From an uncultured Alphaproteobacteria bacterium (GTDB lineage: Bacteria > Pseudomonadota > Alphaproteobacteria > UBA11222): 34,507 bases of DNA. The stretch's first letter is position 1. Every line of letters begins with the position of its first letter. The position numbers and the translations under genes are program-made. The notes below the pieces were generated by a model. The model worked only from the letters and a program-made list of their open reading frames with translations, was not told where the DNA came from and made no database searches. The stretch is from assembly GCA_937888955.1 (NCBI GenBank), contig CALAQW010000029.1, positions 1 to 34,507 of the forward strand. The letters run 5' to 3'. This document shows, in pieces, positions 24,399 through 32,504 of this stretch.

Positions 24399-25289
24399 AT
24401 GTGGCGGGGTGCAAGGCGATCGCTGAGCGTTATCAGGTGGGGCTTTCGAAGCGGGCCCGGCTTTGCCGTTGCTTTTCTCGCGATATTGTTTGCGCCGGTT
24501 GCAAGCGCAGGCACTTTCGATCTGCCGCAGGCTATCGAACTATATGAGAGCGGCGCGTTCGAAGCGGCGGCCAAACTTGCCGAAACAGGGGACAGTTCAG
24601 AAAGCCTGACACTCGCCGCGCGCTCCCGGCTTGCCTATCTTTCCTATGTGAATCGTAAGGCCGCGAGTTTTGCAGCCCTTGAAGGCTGCGCCGCACTTGC
24701 CGAACGCGCGATTGCGCAGGATCCGAGGAATGTGGAGGCGCATCTGCAATATGTGGTGGCGCTTGGATTTATGGGGCGGGTTGCAGGAAATATACGCGCC
24801 CATCTTGCGGGTTACGCAACCGATGCCCGCACGCATCTTGATACTGCCCTGCGTCTTGATCCGGAAAATGGCTGGGCGCATGGCATGCTGGGCGCGTGGC
24901 ATATGGAAATCGTCCGCAAAGGCGGCGCCTTTCTTGCCGGATCGATCTATGGTGCGAAACTCGATAAAGGGATCGCACTTTACCAGCGCGCATTGCAACT
25001 CGACCCGGACAACCCGGTCTTGCATTACGAATTTGGCCTGGCGCTAACAGCACAGGATATGCGGCGATTTGGCACCCAGGCCGAAACCCAACTCAGACAG
25101 GCCCTGGCATTGCCGGCACGCAACGTGTTCGAACAGCTGGCCCAGCAACGCGCACAGCAATTGCTGGTCGCACTTGCAACCCGCAACCGCACTATCGTGA
25201 CCGCTGCGATCAGGGTGCAGACAGAATTCCCAGCCGGCGGGGATAGAGCGGCCGAAAAGGCCGGACCACCCGCCTACGGATTACGCTGA
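24399..25289 (+). CDS. Secreted TPR-repeat protein of unknown function
   Basis: 296 residues from the ATG at 24399 (MWRGARRSLSVIRW); the 338-residue track ORF starts inside lysK and its extra N-terminus looks non-coding. A signal peptide is clear: a basic start, hydrophobic FAVAFLAILFAPVASA, and a likely cut after VASA, so the mature protein is periplasmic. TPR-like units follow: DLPQAIELYESGAFEAAAKLAE, AERAIAQDPRNVEAHLQYVVAL, HLDTALRLDPENGWAHGMLGAWH and ALYQRALQLDPDNPVLHYEFGLAL. No catalytic motif is seen. No good ribosome site precedes the ATG, so the exact start is open. The function is unknown; it may scaffold an envelope complex. Confidence 0.8.
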   Translation: MWRGARRSLSVIRWGFRSGPGFAVAFLAILFAPVASAGTFDLPQAIELYESGAFEAAAKLAETGDSSESLTLAARSRLAYLSYVNRKAASFAALEGCAALAERAIAQDPRNVEAHLQYVVALGFMGRVAGNIRAHLAGYATDARTHLDTALRLDPENGWAHGMLGAWHMEIVRKGGAFLAGSIYGAKLDKGIALYQRALQLDPDNPVLHYEFGLALTAQDMRRFGTQAETQLRQALALPARNVFEQLAQQRAQQLLVALATRNRTIVTAAIRVQTEFPAGGDRAAEKAGPPAYGLR

Positions 25290-25613
25290 TCAATCCTTAT
25301 ATTCGATCAAAATCGCGCGAAATGGTTGCTTGCCGATATTGCGCGCCTGTTCGACGCCACCTTTCTTGACCAGAATGGCATTACCACGCCGGACATTCAG
25401 CTCGATCCGCCCTTCAAATTCCCCTTCATTGCCGGGCAAACTTTCCGCTTCGATCAAATCGCCACTGACATCGCAAAGCAGATAATCGCATTCATGTTTA
25501 TGCGGCGGCAGAAGCTGTCCGGGTTCAAGCCGTTGATCCCAAATCCGGATATCGTCATCCTCATACAGAACTTTCGTGGCAATCGGGCCAAGTTCCGCTG
25601 CTTCCTCAGACAT
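25290..25613 (-). CDS. Small cupin-domain protein
   Basis: A 107-residue single-domain cupin. The ATG at 25613 (MSEEAAELGPIATKVLYEDDD) has a perfect AGGAGG exactly 7 bases upstream; the earlier ATG and the track start at 25688 are less likely. The cupin metal motif shows as EPGQLLPPHKHECDYLLCDVSGD (two His and a Glu), and RRGNAILVKKGGVEQARNIGKQPFRAILIEYKD forms the second half. Such proteins bind a metal and act as small oxygenases, isomerases or sensors; none can be chosen here. It lies 41 bases after the S24 repressor gene on the same strand and is convergent with the TPR gene, with adjoining stops. Confidence 0.85.
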   Translation of the reverse strand: MSEEAAELGPIATKVLYEDDDIRIWDQRLEPGQLLPPHKHECDYLLCDVSGDLIEAESLPGNEGEFEGRIELNVRRGNAILVKKGGVEQARNIGKQPFRAILIEYKD

Positions 25614-25654
25614 CTCCATTCCTCCTGTTTGTTTTTGTTTTATATTCGCCCCGA

Positions 25655-26290
25655 TTATTGGGATGCCCAGATAATTCGCGCAATCCAAAGCAGGTCTGAC
25701 GCGGCAACAACCCGATCGGGGAATTCAGGATTGAAAGATAGAAGCTCAACCCGGCTCGCCGTCTGGCGAATGAGTTGCTTGGCCATCACCTCGCCGTCCG
25801 TGGTTTTCACCACCACCCGATCACCGCGCCGCACATCGGCCTGCGGTGAGACAATAATGACATCCCCGTCGCGATAGACCGGCAGCATGCTATCGCCGCT
25901 GACCTCCAGCGCATACACATTTTCATCGCGGGTATTTGGAAAATTCACCTCATCCCAGCTGCCGCCCACCGGAAAACCGCCATCATCAAAGAACCCCGCA
26001 TCACCGGCCTGCGCAAAGCCGATGACCGGGATCGGCCGCGACCCGCGCGGCCGGTCCCCCGGCGACAATTGCACCAGTTCCGCGAAATCGGCAATCGATG
26101 CGCCCGTGACCGCCAAAATGCGCGACAGGCTTTCCGTGCTTGGCCAGCGCGGCTTGCCGTTCTGAATTCGTTTAGAGCGGTTGAAAATCGTCGGGTCGAG
26201 TCCGGCGCGCTTTGCCAATCCTGAGGGGGAATAACCGTAACGTGCCGCCAGTGCGTCAATCCCGTCCCACATTTGCTGATGCGTCAGCAT
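25655..26290 (-). CDS. S24 (LexA/CI-like) transcriptional repressor with N-terminal HTH
   Basis: A 211-residue repressor with GGAG 7 bases before the ATG. The N-terminal part GLAKRAGLDPTIFNRSKR (24-41) is a helix-turn-helix, followed by a short linker and the S24 peptidase fold. The catalytic Ser134 lies in EVSGDSMLPVYRDGD and Lys171 in DGEVMAKQL; a candidate Ala-Gly self-cleavage site is GFAQAGDAG (95-96). It could lose repression on RecA-stimulated cleavage, as for LexA and CI, or be a non-cleaving housekeeping regulator common in alphaproteobacteria. The paired palindromes just upstream would serve as its operator. Targets may include the divergent DUF952-pyrD genes and the co-transcribed cupin. 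Confidence 0.9.
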   Translation of the reverse strand: MLTHQQMWDGIDALAARYGYSPSGLAKRAGLDPTIFNRSKRIQNGKPRWPSTESLSRILAVTGASIADFAELVQLSPGDRPRGSRPIPVIGFAQAGDAGFFDDGGFPVGGSWDEVNFPNTRDENVYALEVSGDSMLPVYRDGDVIIVSPQADVRRGDRVVVKTTDGEVMAKQLIRQTASRVELLSFNPEFPDRVVAASDLLWIARIIWASQ

Positions 26291-26323
26291 TCGGTACTCC
26301 AGCCTGCTTAACCATGATTTGCT

Positions 26324-26354
26324 ATGATGATTATCATGTAATAGGAATTATTAC
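26324..26354. promoter_or_regulatory. Two adjacent palindromes in the repressor/DUF952 divergent region
   Basis: ATGAT-GATT-ATCAT (26324-26337) abuts GTAATA-GGAAT-TATTAC (26338-26354). Both are perfect, in an otherwise A/T-rich 121-base divergent gap. They are the right size for dimer binding sites of the adjacent S24 repressor, so autoregulation plus control of the opposite genes is likely. Confidence 0.6.
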
Positions 26355-26411
26355 TTATTCTCCGATGGTAATCAATGGCAAGCGCGCGCAAAACAGGCTA
26401 AAGGCAAGGAT

Positions 26412-26771
26412 ATGATGGAAAGCCAACTTATCTATAAGATCTGCCGCAAGGCGGAATGGGAAATAGCGCAACGGGAAGGGGTTTTTCGCGGCGCGCCGGT
26501 CGATCTGGCCGATGGGTTCATCCATTTTTCGACTGCTGCGCAACTGCGTGAGACCGCAGCACGCCATTTTGCCGGTGAGGCAGAACTGCTCCTGTTCAGC
26601 GTCGAGAGTGCAACCTTGGGCGATGCACTAAGATGGGAGATATCGCGCGGTGGCGATCTGTTTCCGCATCTTTATGGTGTCCTGCCGCTGGAACAGATAA
26701 TCTCAGTCGAAGCCCTGCCGCTTGATGCGGCGGGACGGCATTGCTTTCCGCCCGGGCTTGACGACGAGTAA
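26412..26771 (+). CDS. DUF952 family protein
   Basis: A 119-residue protein with AAGGA before a double ATG. Family features are IYKICRKAEWEIAQREGVFRGAPVDLADGFIHFSTAAQLRETAARHFAGE and then RWEISRGGDLFPHLYGVLPLEQI, with the conserved DGFIHFS and HLYG motifs. DUF952 has an ADP-ribosyltransferase-like fold with no settled biochemical role. In alphaproteobacteria it commonly sits just before pyrD, as here (8-base gap), so the two are co-translated. Soluble and cytosolic. Confidence 0.9.
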   Translation: MMESQLIYKICRKAEWEIAQREGVFRGAPVDLADGFIHFSTAAQLRETAARHFAGEAELLLFSVESATLGDALRWEISRGGDLFPHLYGVLPLEQIISVEALPLDAAGRHCFPPGLDDE

Positions 26772-26779
26772 CGTATAAA

Positions 26780-27835
26780 ATGGATATCTATTCGCTTTCA
26801 GGGCGTTTTCTACGGCTGCTTGAGGCGGAACGCGCCCATTCCCTGACGATCAGGGCACTGTCACTTGGGCTTGGACCGCATTATGCGCCGCCTGCCCGGC
26901 CGGCCCTGCGTCAACAGCTATTCGGGCTTGATTTCCCCAATCCGATCGGGCTGGCCGCGGGCTTTGACAAGAATGCCCAGGTGCCTGACGCAATGTTGCG
27001 AACGGGATTTGGCTTTGTCGAAACAGGCACCGTCACCCCGCGCGCGCAACCGGGCAATCCCCGCCCGCGCATTTTCCGCCTGCCCGAAGACGATGCGGTG
27101 ATCAATCGGCTTGGTTTTAACAATCGCGGGCTTGCCTTCTATAAAGCGCGCCTTCTCAAACGCCGAAACCGGCCGGGCATCGTCGGCGCGAATATCGGCG
27201 CCAATAAGGATAGCGACAACCGCATCGCGGACTATTTCACCGCCTTTGAAGCGCTGAATGGCTGCGCTGATTATTTTACGGTGAATGTCTCTTCCCCCAA
27301 CACGCCGGGGCTGCGCGGGCTGCAGGAACCGGAAATGCTGCGCGAACTGTTGCATGGGCTCAGCACGATCCGTGCGAGACTGCCGCATAAGCCGCCGATC
27401 CTGCTGAAAATCGCCCCCGATCTTGACCGTGACGGGCGGCAGGAAGTCGCGCATGTCGCCCGCGACAGCGCCATTGACGGGCTGATCGTGTCGAATACGA
27501 CGATCGGCGGGCGCAAATCGCTGAAAAGCCCCCATCGCGGCGAACAGGGTGGTTTGTCGGGCAAGCCGCTGTTTACGCTGTCAACGGAAGTGCTGTCGGA
27601 TATGTATCGACTGACAGAAGGGGAATTGCCTCTGATCGGCGTGGGCGGGGTCGGCTCGGGCAACGACGCCTATCGCAAGATCCGCGCCGGCGCGTCACTG
27701 GTTCAGCTTTACACCGCGATGACTTATGAAGGCCCCGCGCTTATTCCCGCGATCCTTGATACGCTTGCCGCGCTGCTCGAACGGGACGGATTTGCCAATA
27801 TCGCTGAGGCAGTGGGGGCGGATCACAATCGCTGA
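26780..27835 (+). CDS. pyrD: Dihydroorotate dehydrogenase (quinone), class 2
   Basis: 351 residues. It oxidises dihydroorotate to orotate in pyrimidine synthesis, passing electrons through FMN to the quinone pool at the inner membrane. The N-terminal helical segment (1-40) that anchors class 2 enzymes is present. FMN-barrel motifs include GLAAGFDKNAQVPDAML, FVETGTVTPRAQPGNPRPRIFRLPEDDAVINRLGFNN, the active-site Ser loop YFTVNVSSPNTPGLRGLQ, NTTIGGR and GVGGVGSGNDAYRKIRAGASLVQLYTA. It has a weak Shine-Dalgarno site and depends on DUF952 8 bases upstream for coupling. Confidence 0.97.
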   Translation: MDIYSLSGRFLRLLEAERAHSLTIRALSLGLGPHYAPPARPALRQQLFGLDFPNPIGLAAGFDKNAQVPDAMLRTGFGFVETGTVTPRAQPGNPRPRIFRLPEDDAVINRLGFNNRGLAFYKARLLKRRNRPGIVGANIGANKDSDNRIADYFTAFEALNGCADYFTVNVSSPNTPGLRGLQEPEMLRELLHGLSTIRARLPHKPPILLKIAPDLDRDGRQEVAHVARDSAIDGLIVSNTTIGGRKSLKSPHRGEQGGLSGKPLFTLSTEVLSDMYRLTEGELPLIGVGGVGSGNDAYRKIRAGASLVQLYTAMTYEGPALIPAILDTLAALLERDGFANIAEAVGADHNR

Positions 27836-27909
27836 CTTTTCCCGATGCGCGATCCGCACTAAGCTGCAGCCCAATAGTCCAGATACAGAACAAACCACAG
27901 GGAAGGCTC

Positions 27910-28257
27910 ATGAGCGTCAAAATCTATCACAATCCGCGCTGCAGCAAATCGCGGCAGACACTGGCGCTGCTCGAAGAAAAAGGCGTGAGTGCAGAAGTCA
28001 TCGAATATCTGAAAACACCGCCCTCAACCGAGGAACTATCGGAAATTCTCACCATGCTCGGCATGGCGCCGCGTGATTTGATGCGCAAGAAAGAAGCGCC
28101 CTACAAGGAACAGGGGCTTGATGATCCCGGCAAAAGTAACGAAGCGCTGATTGCCGCGATGCACGCGAACCCTGTACTGATTGAACGCCCCATCGTTGTC
28201 GCAAACGGCAAGGCGGCAATCGGCCGCCCGCCCGAACAGGTCCTCGATATCCTCTGA
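27910..28257 (+). CDS. arsC: Arsenate reductase (glutaredoxin-type, ArsC family)
   Basis: A 115-residue thioredoxin-fold reductase with GGGAAGG before the ATG. The catalytic Cys lies in YHNPRCSKSRQTL (Cys11), and the anion-binding arginine sites appear as DLMRKKEAPYKE and LIERPIVVANGKAAIGRPPE. It reduces arsenate to arsenite using glutaredoxin, though single copies beside pyrD without other ars genes may have a different role (YffB-like). It is 74 bases downstream of pyrD on the same strand, and convergent with a minus-strand methyltransferase. Confidence 0.9.
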   Translation: MSVKIYHNPRCSKSRQTLALLEEKGVSAEVIEYLKTPPSTEELSEILTMLGMAPRDLMRKKEAPYKEQGLDDPGKSNEALIAAMHANPVLIERPIVVANGKAAIGRPPEQVLDIL

Positions 28258-28291
28258 GCACTATTGCAAGCAATTTGGACAACTTGGGCAC

Positions 28292-28323
28292 CGGCCGGAA
28301 ACGGGCAATCAGACTTCCGGCCG
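28292..28323. terminator. Possible bidirectional terminator between arsC and the methyltransferase
   Basis: CGGCCGGAA (28292-28300) and TTCCGGCCG (28315-28323) are a perfect 9-bp inverted repeat with a 14-base loop at the convergent 3' ends. The right arm lies inside the methyltransferase coding end. No T-run follows on either strand. Confidence 0.35.
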
Positions 28324-29010
28324 ACGCCCGCCAAATGTTCCCATACGGAAGTTCTTGTAAAAACAATCAACATCGATAAAACCGATATCGGTCAGCCATT
28401 GCAATTGATCGGAAAGGGTTGCCTCCTGATCGAAACGCATCCGTTCACGCGCGGCGGTCAGTTCTTCCTCCGCCACCCCTGCCCCGCGCACCCGCCGCAA
28501 CCATTCCGCCTGGTACAGCCTGTGCACCGCATCGGTCGGGCCAAGCAACTGCTCGGCATTCAGGAACCAGCCGCCGGGCTTCAGCAAACCGAAAATCCGG
28601 CGGTAAAGCGCCTGCTTGTCGGTATCGCCCAGATGATGAATGGCCAATGCGGAAACAACCGCATCGAAAGGCCCGTCAGGAAGGGGGCCCGCAATATCGC
28701 CTGTGACGATGTCGACCGCACGCCCCATCGCGGCAAACCGTTCGCGCGCGCGGGCAAGCATTTCAGGTGACAGGTCGATCAGGGTAATCTGGGCTGCGGG
28801 CCAGAAAGCCTGCGCAAGGCCCGAGAGCAGGCCCGTCCCCGCACCAATATCGAGAATCCGCGGCGCGGCGTCAGCAGGCCAGCCAGGCACGGCCAGAACC
28901 GCCCCGTAAAGATCGTCGAAGCCGGGTACAAGCTGCCGCCGCAAACCATCATAATCGGCCATCGCCGCCGCATCGAACGCTTTGCGGATATCCTGTGCCG
29001 GATGAGGCAT
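28309..29010 (-). CDS. Class I SAM-dependent methyltransferase
   Basis: A 233-residue methyltransferase with AGGGAG 5 bases before its ATG. The SAM pocket is APRILDIGAGTGLLSGLAQAFWP (about 47-69), the acidic LIDLSPEMLARARERF follows, and DIVTGDIAGPLPDGPFDAVVSALAIHHLGD is the motif II/III region. The C-terminal QLQWLTDIGFIDVDCFYKNFRMGTFGGRRPEV is typical of small-molecule methylases. The acceptor is unknown. It is the last gene of the minus-strand run, 22 bases after the MATE stop, so it probably shares that transcript. Confidence 0.9.
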   Translation of the reverse strand: MPHPAQDIRKAFDAAAMADYDGLRRQLVPGFDDLYGAVLAVPGWPADAAPRILDIGAGTGLLSGLAQAFWPAAQITLIDLSPEMLARARERFAAMGRAVDIVTGDIAGPLPDGPFDAVVSALAIHHLGDTDKQALYRRIFGLLKPGGWFLNAEQLLGPTDAVHRLYQAEWLRRVRGAGVAEEELTAARERMRFDQEATLSDQLQWLTDIGFIDVDCFYKNFRMGTFGGRRPEV

Positions 29011-29032
29011 AACTGCTCCCTAGCTGTCTAAA

Positions 29033-30364
29033 TCAAACCTGTAAACCGCGCACAAGACGCGGGAAATAAGCCCCCAATGTCACTGCGCGCGCCACATTGA
29101 ACAGCAAAAAGGCAAGCCACAGCCCATCTATGCCGAGCGGCAGCAACGCCCACCATAGCAAAAGGAAAATACCGGTTGAAGCAAGCGAGGCATTACGCAT
29201 CTCCGGCCCGCGCGTGGCCCCGATGAAGATCCCGTCCAGCAGGAAACACCAGACCGAGACGATGGGCATGGCAACAGCCCAGCCCAGAAATTCGCGCCCC
29301 ATACCCCGCACATCCGGATCGATGGTCAGAAGATCGATAATCACCGCGCCCGACAATAGATAGGCCAAGCTTATCAGTATCGCCATTGCGGCCGCCCATA
29401 TTCCCGACAAACGTACCGCCGCCAGCAATGCGCGTGGATCGCGGGCGCCGATTGCCTTGCCGACGAACACTTCCGCAGCAAATGCAAAACCGTCGAGGAA
29501 ATAGGCGCTGACAGACACAAATTGCAGCAGAATGGCATTCGCTGCCAGCACGACATTGCCCGCCTTGGCACTTTGCGCGGTAAACCAGGCAAAAGCCGCA
29601 AGCAACGCCACCGTGCGGATAAAGATATCCCGGTTGATTGCGATTGTGCGCAACAACGGCGCGCGCGCCATAATCCGGCGCCAGTCCCACTGCCCGCCTT
29701 CCGATTTGCGGGACTTGCGCAGATAACGCAACGCGACGATGACGCCGAGCAGGGCCGCGGACAATTCCGCAAGCAAGGTGCCAGCAGCAATACCGGCCAC
29801 ACCCCAGCCAAGCCCCGCCACGAACCAGAAATCGAGCGCGATATTGAGGCCATTGAGAAAAACCTGCAACAGAAGTGCCGTGCGCGCACGCTCCAGCCCG
29901 ATGAACCAGCCAAGCAGCGCATAATTGGCAAGGGCGGCAGGCGCGCTCCATATCCGGATATCGAAATAGCTGCGCGCGAGCGCCTCAACCTCGGCCGTCC
30001 CGTCCAGCAATGCGAAGGAAATGAAACGCAGCGGCCATTGCAACGCGATCAGCAACCCGCCACCCAAAAGCGCAATCAGCAAAGCCCGGCCGAGTGCCGC
30101 GCGCAATTCAGGCTCGTCTGCTGCCCCGCGCGCCTGGGCGGTAAGCCCGGTTGTTCCCATGCGCAGAAAGCCGAAGGTCCAATAGACGCTGGTAAAGATA
30201 AGCGCGCCAAGCGCCACGCCGCCGATATATTTCGGATCGCCGAGCTGGCCGATCACCGCCGTATCCACGATACCCAGAAGCGGTGTCGTGACATTGGACA
30301 GGACAATCGGCCCGGCGATCGCGAATATGGCGCGATGGTTCAGGCTGGCCGTTTCCTGCCGCAT
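29033..30364 (-). CDS. MATE family efflux transporter (DinF-like)
   Basis: A 443-residue inner-membrane antiporter with 12 hydrophobic helices. The N-terminus AIFAIAGPIVLSNVTTPLLGIVDTAVIGQLGDPKYIGGVALGALIFTSVYWTFGFLRMGTTGLTAQARGA is the MATE/DinF signature, with the conserved D in VDTAVIG. The family exports cationic drugs or oxidised metabolites with Na+ or H+. Its start lies 9 bases after the preceding thioesterase stop, so translation is coupled. No antibiotic resistance role can be concluded from sequence. Confidence 0.94.
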   Translation of the reverse strand: MRQETASLNHRAIFAIAGPIVLSNVTTPLLGIVDTAVIGQLGDPKYIGGVALGALIFTSVYWTFGFLRMGTTGLTAQARGAADEPELRAALGRALLIALLGGGLLIALQWPLRFISFALLDGTAEVEALARSYFDIRIWSAPAALANYALLGWFIGLERARTALLLQVFLNGLNIALDFWFVAGLGWGVAGIAAGTLLAELSAALLGVIVALRYLRKSRKSEGGQWDWRRIMARAPLLRTIAINRDIFIRTVALLAAFAWFTAQSAKAGNVVLAANAILLQFVSVSAYFLDGFAFAAEVFVGKAIGARDPRALLAAVRLSGIWAAAMAILISLAYLLSGAVIIDLLTIDPDVRGMGREFLGWAVAMPIVSVWCFLLDGIFIGATRGPEMRNASLASTGIFLLLWWALLPLGIDGLWLAFLLFNVARAVTLGAYFPRLVRGLQV

Positions 30365-30373
30365 GGCGGCCGC

Positions 30374-30826
30374 TCAGGCAGTATCGCCCTGCTCGTCCTT
30401 CATGCGGAAATGGCCATGGGCGGCCGCGATGGGTTTGTCACGATGTTCCTGCCAGGCTTCGACCCGGACATTGGCGACCCGGCGACCATGCTTTGTCACC
30501 GTACCGCGCGCATAGGTATCAAGCGCCCGCCCCGAACGCAGATAATCGATATTGATATCGATAGGGCGCGGCAGATGATCGGTATCACTGACCCAGGCAA
30601 GATGGATCATCATGGCGGTTTCAAGAAATGCCCCGATGGCGCCGCCATGAATCGCGGGCAGCATGATATTGCCAACCAGCGCATCGTGATAACGCAGGAT
30701 CATGGTCAATTCGTCGCCGCGCAATTCGGCATCGATATGCAGAAACTGCGCATAGGGGATCGATTGCAGCAGCGCCTTGAGATGCTTCTCATCGCGCGAG
30801 GAACGGAGACTTTGCAACGCATCCAT
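30374..30826 (-). CDS. PaaI-like hotdog thioesterase 1
   Basis: A 150-residue hotdog-fold protein from ATG 30826 (MDALQSLRSSRDEKH), preceded by GGAGAGC at 8 bases; the 180-residue track ORF begins inside the previous gene. The core motif is MLPAIHGGAIGAFLETAMMIHLAWV, with the HGG turn and Glu in the helix that in PaaI-type enzymes serve acyl-CoA hydrolysis. DINIDYLRSGRALDTYARGTVTKHGRRVANVRVEAWQ completes the fold. It starts one base after the stop of a second hotdog gene, so the two may form a heteromer or be recent neighbours with different substrates. Confidence 0.9.
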   Translation of the reverse strand: MDALQSLRSSRDEKHLKALLQSIPYAQFLHIDAELRGDELTMILRYHDALVGNIMLPAIHGGAIGAFLETAMMIHLAWVSDTDHLPRPIDINIDYLRSGRALDTYARGTVTKHGRRVANVRVEAWQEHRDKPIAAAHGHFRMKDEQGDTA

Positions 30827-30827
30827 C

Positions 30828-31361
30828 TTAGCGCTCTCCACTTTCAGCTTGATCGGCCGGCAATTGTCCGCCTGCCGCCTGCGCCGCCATATCCTTCCAG
30901 TCGGCAATCGGTCCACCGGTGATCATGAAGGAAGCAACGCAAGTGGCGATCGGGTCATCAAGCCGGTGCTGCCCGTTGTTCAGATGGTAGGCCGTGCCGC
31001 GCACGAAGGCGACATTGTTCGTGACCTTGTAACATTCCGCCCGGCCATAGACATCCTCGCCCGGTGTGGCGGGGCGCATATAGTCGATCCGCAGATCAAG
31101 CGTCGCCATCCCCTTGCGCTCACCCATATGACAGTGCACGGCAATGCCCGATGCATTGTCCAGCAGCGAGGTAATCACCCCGCCATGGATCACGCCGGTA
31201 TCGGGATTGCCGACGAGCTTTTCAGCATAAGGCACCATCAGGATCGCTGCATTGGGTTCGACATCGACAAATGTCATGCCGATAGCCGCCGAATGCGGCA
31301 CATGCTGCATCATGAATGCGCGCTGTTCCCGGATTTCCGCAAGATAATCAGGCTCGCTCAT
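30828..31361 (-). CDS. PaaI-like hotdog thioesterase 2
   Basis: A 177-residue protein from the ATG at 31361 (MSEPDYLAEIREQRAFMMQHVPHSAAIG), with GAGGAAG 5 bases upstream. Its active-site stretch is TGVIHGGVITSLLDNASGIAVHCHMG, with an HGG turn and Asp-Asn rather than Glu-Thr as in its neighbour. TLDLRIDYMRPATPGEDVYGRAECYKVTNNVAFVRGTAYH is the central strand region. The substrate is unknown; a phenylacetyl- or hydroxyphenylacetyl-CoA-like ester is the family paradigm. Its stop is one base from the start of thioesterase 1. It lies 56 bases after prs. Confidence 0.9.
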   Translation of the reverse strand: MSEPDYLAEIREQRAFMMQHVPHSAAIGMTFVDVEPNAAILMVPYAEKLVGNPDTGVIHGGVITSLLDNASGIAVHCHMGERKGMATLDLRIDYMRPATPGEDVYGRAECYKVTNNVAFVRGTAYHLNNGQHRLDDPIATCVASFMITGGPIADWKDMAAQAAGGQLPADQAESGER

Positions 31362-31417
31362 ACTCACTTCCTCAACGACCAGGGCAACGGGCCGTACACA
31401 CAATCAAAAAAGAGCGC

Positions 31418-32350
31418 TCAGTCAAACAGGGTGGACACCGATTTCTCTTCGGAAATACGGCGTACAGCCTCCCCCATCAGCGGCGCGATCGATACGGTGC
31501 GGATATTCGGTGCGTTCTGAACAGCTTCGGTCGGGGCAATTGATTCGGTAATGACAAGGCTTTCGAGTGCGGAATCCTTCACCCGCGCCACCGCACCGCC
31601 CGACAGCACCCCATGGGTGACATAGGCATAGACGGCTTCAGCCCCCTTTTCACGCAACGATCCAGCAGCATTGCAAAGGGTGCCCGCAGAATCGACGATA
31701 TCGTCGACCATGATGCAGATACGTCCCTTCACATCGCCAATGATGTTCATCACTTCCGACTCGCCCGCGCGTTCGCGACGCTTGTCGACGATGGCAAGAT
31801 CCGCATTGACCCGCTTTGCCACGGCGCGCGCGCGCACCACACCGCCCACATCCGGCGACACGATCACAAGCGGCTTGTCGCCGAACTGCTCCTTGATGTC
31901 GCGCACAAGTACCGGTGCCGAGAACAGATTATCAGTCGGAATATCGAAAAAGCCCTGGATCTGGCCCGCATGCAGATCGAGCGTCAGCACCCGATCGGCC
32001 CCTGCCGTGGTGATCAGATTGGCAACGAGCTTCGCTGAAATCGGCGTACGCGGCCCGGGTTTGCGATCCTGCCGGGCATAGCCGAAATAAGGAATCACCG
32101 CGGTAATGCGGCGCGCCGAAGCGCGGTTCAGCGCATCGATGCAGATCAGCAATTCCATCAGATGATCATTTGCGGGATAGGAGGTCGACTGAATGACAAA
32201 AACATCCTCACCACGGACATTTTCCTCGATCTCGACAAATACCTCCATATCGGCAAACCGCCTTACGCTGGCCTTGGTAAGGGGCAGATTGAGGTAGCTG
32301 CCAATCGCCTCCGCCAAAGGGCGGTTGCTATTGCCCGAAAGAAGCTTCAT
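31418..32350 (-). CDS. prs: Ribose-phosphate pyrophosphokinase
   Basis: 310 residues; makes PRPP from ribose 5-phosphate and ATP for nucleotide, histidine and tryptophan synthesis. The ATG at 32350 gives the family N-terminus [16 protein letters not shown]; the track starts two codons earlier at GTG. Motifs are [65 protein letters not shown] (catalytic loop), [18 protein letters not shown] and the PRPP loop [18 protein letters not shown]. No strong Shine-Dalgarno site is visible. A promoter just upstream (see next entry) suggests an independent or almost leaderless transcript. Confidence 0.97.
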   Translation of the reverse strand: MKLLSGNSNRPLAEAIGSYLNLPLTKASVRRFADMEVFVEIEENVRGEDVFVIQSTSYPANDHLMELLICIDALNRASARRITAVIPYFGYARQDRKPGPRTPISAKLVANLITTAGADRVLTLDLHAGQIQGFFDIPTDNLFSAPVLVRDIKEQFGDKPLVIVSPDVGGVVRARAVAKRVNADLAIVDKRRERAGESEVMNIIGDVKGRICIMVDDIVDSAGTLCNAAGSLREKGAEAVYAYVTHGVLSGGAVARVKDSALESLVITESIAPTEAVQNAPNIRTVSIAPLMGEAVRRISEEKSVSTLFD

Positions 32351-32359
32351 TCGCACGCC

Positions 32360-32387
32360 TGTATAGTAGTGGGTTGCACAATGTCAT
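32360..32387 (-). promoter_or_regulatory. Putative prs promoter, near-leaderless
   Basis: Minus strand: ATGACA (32387-32382), 16 bases, TATACA (32365-32360), matching the consensus at five and four of six positions. The expected start, about 32353-32351, is within three bases of the prs ATG, so the message would have almost no leader. Fits the lack of a good ribosome site. Confidence 0.4.
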
Positions 32388-32504
32388 ACGCGACCCCGGA
32401 GGAAAGACATCCCCACCTTACCCCTGCGCCAGCCGCCAGACCGGTTGTAGCAAGCGAAGAAAGCGATTGTAAACGGCGGAACCCGCGAATGCCGCAAAGC
32501 AGAT

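Noticed and set aside
29522-30922. 466-residue + strand ORF opposite the MATE and thioesterase genes
   Set aside because: It runs antisense across two clear genes, is rich in Arg, Gln and His as GC-rich shadows are, and has no recognisable motif.
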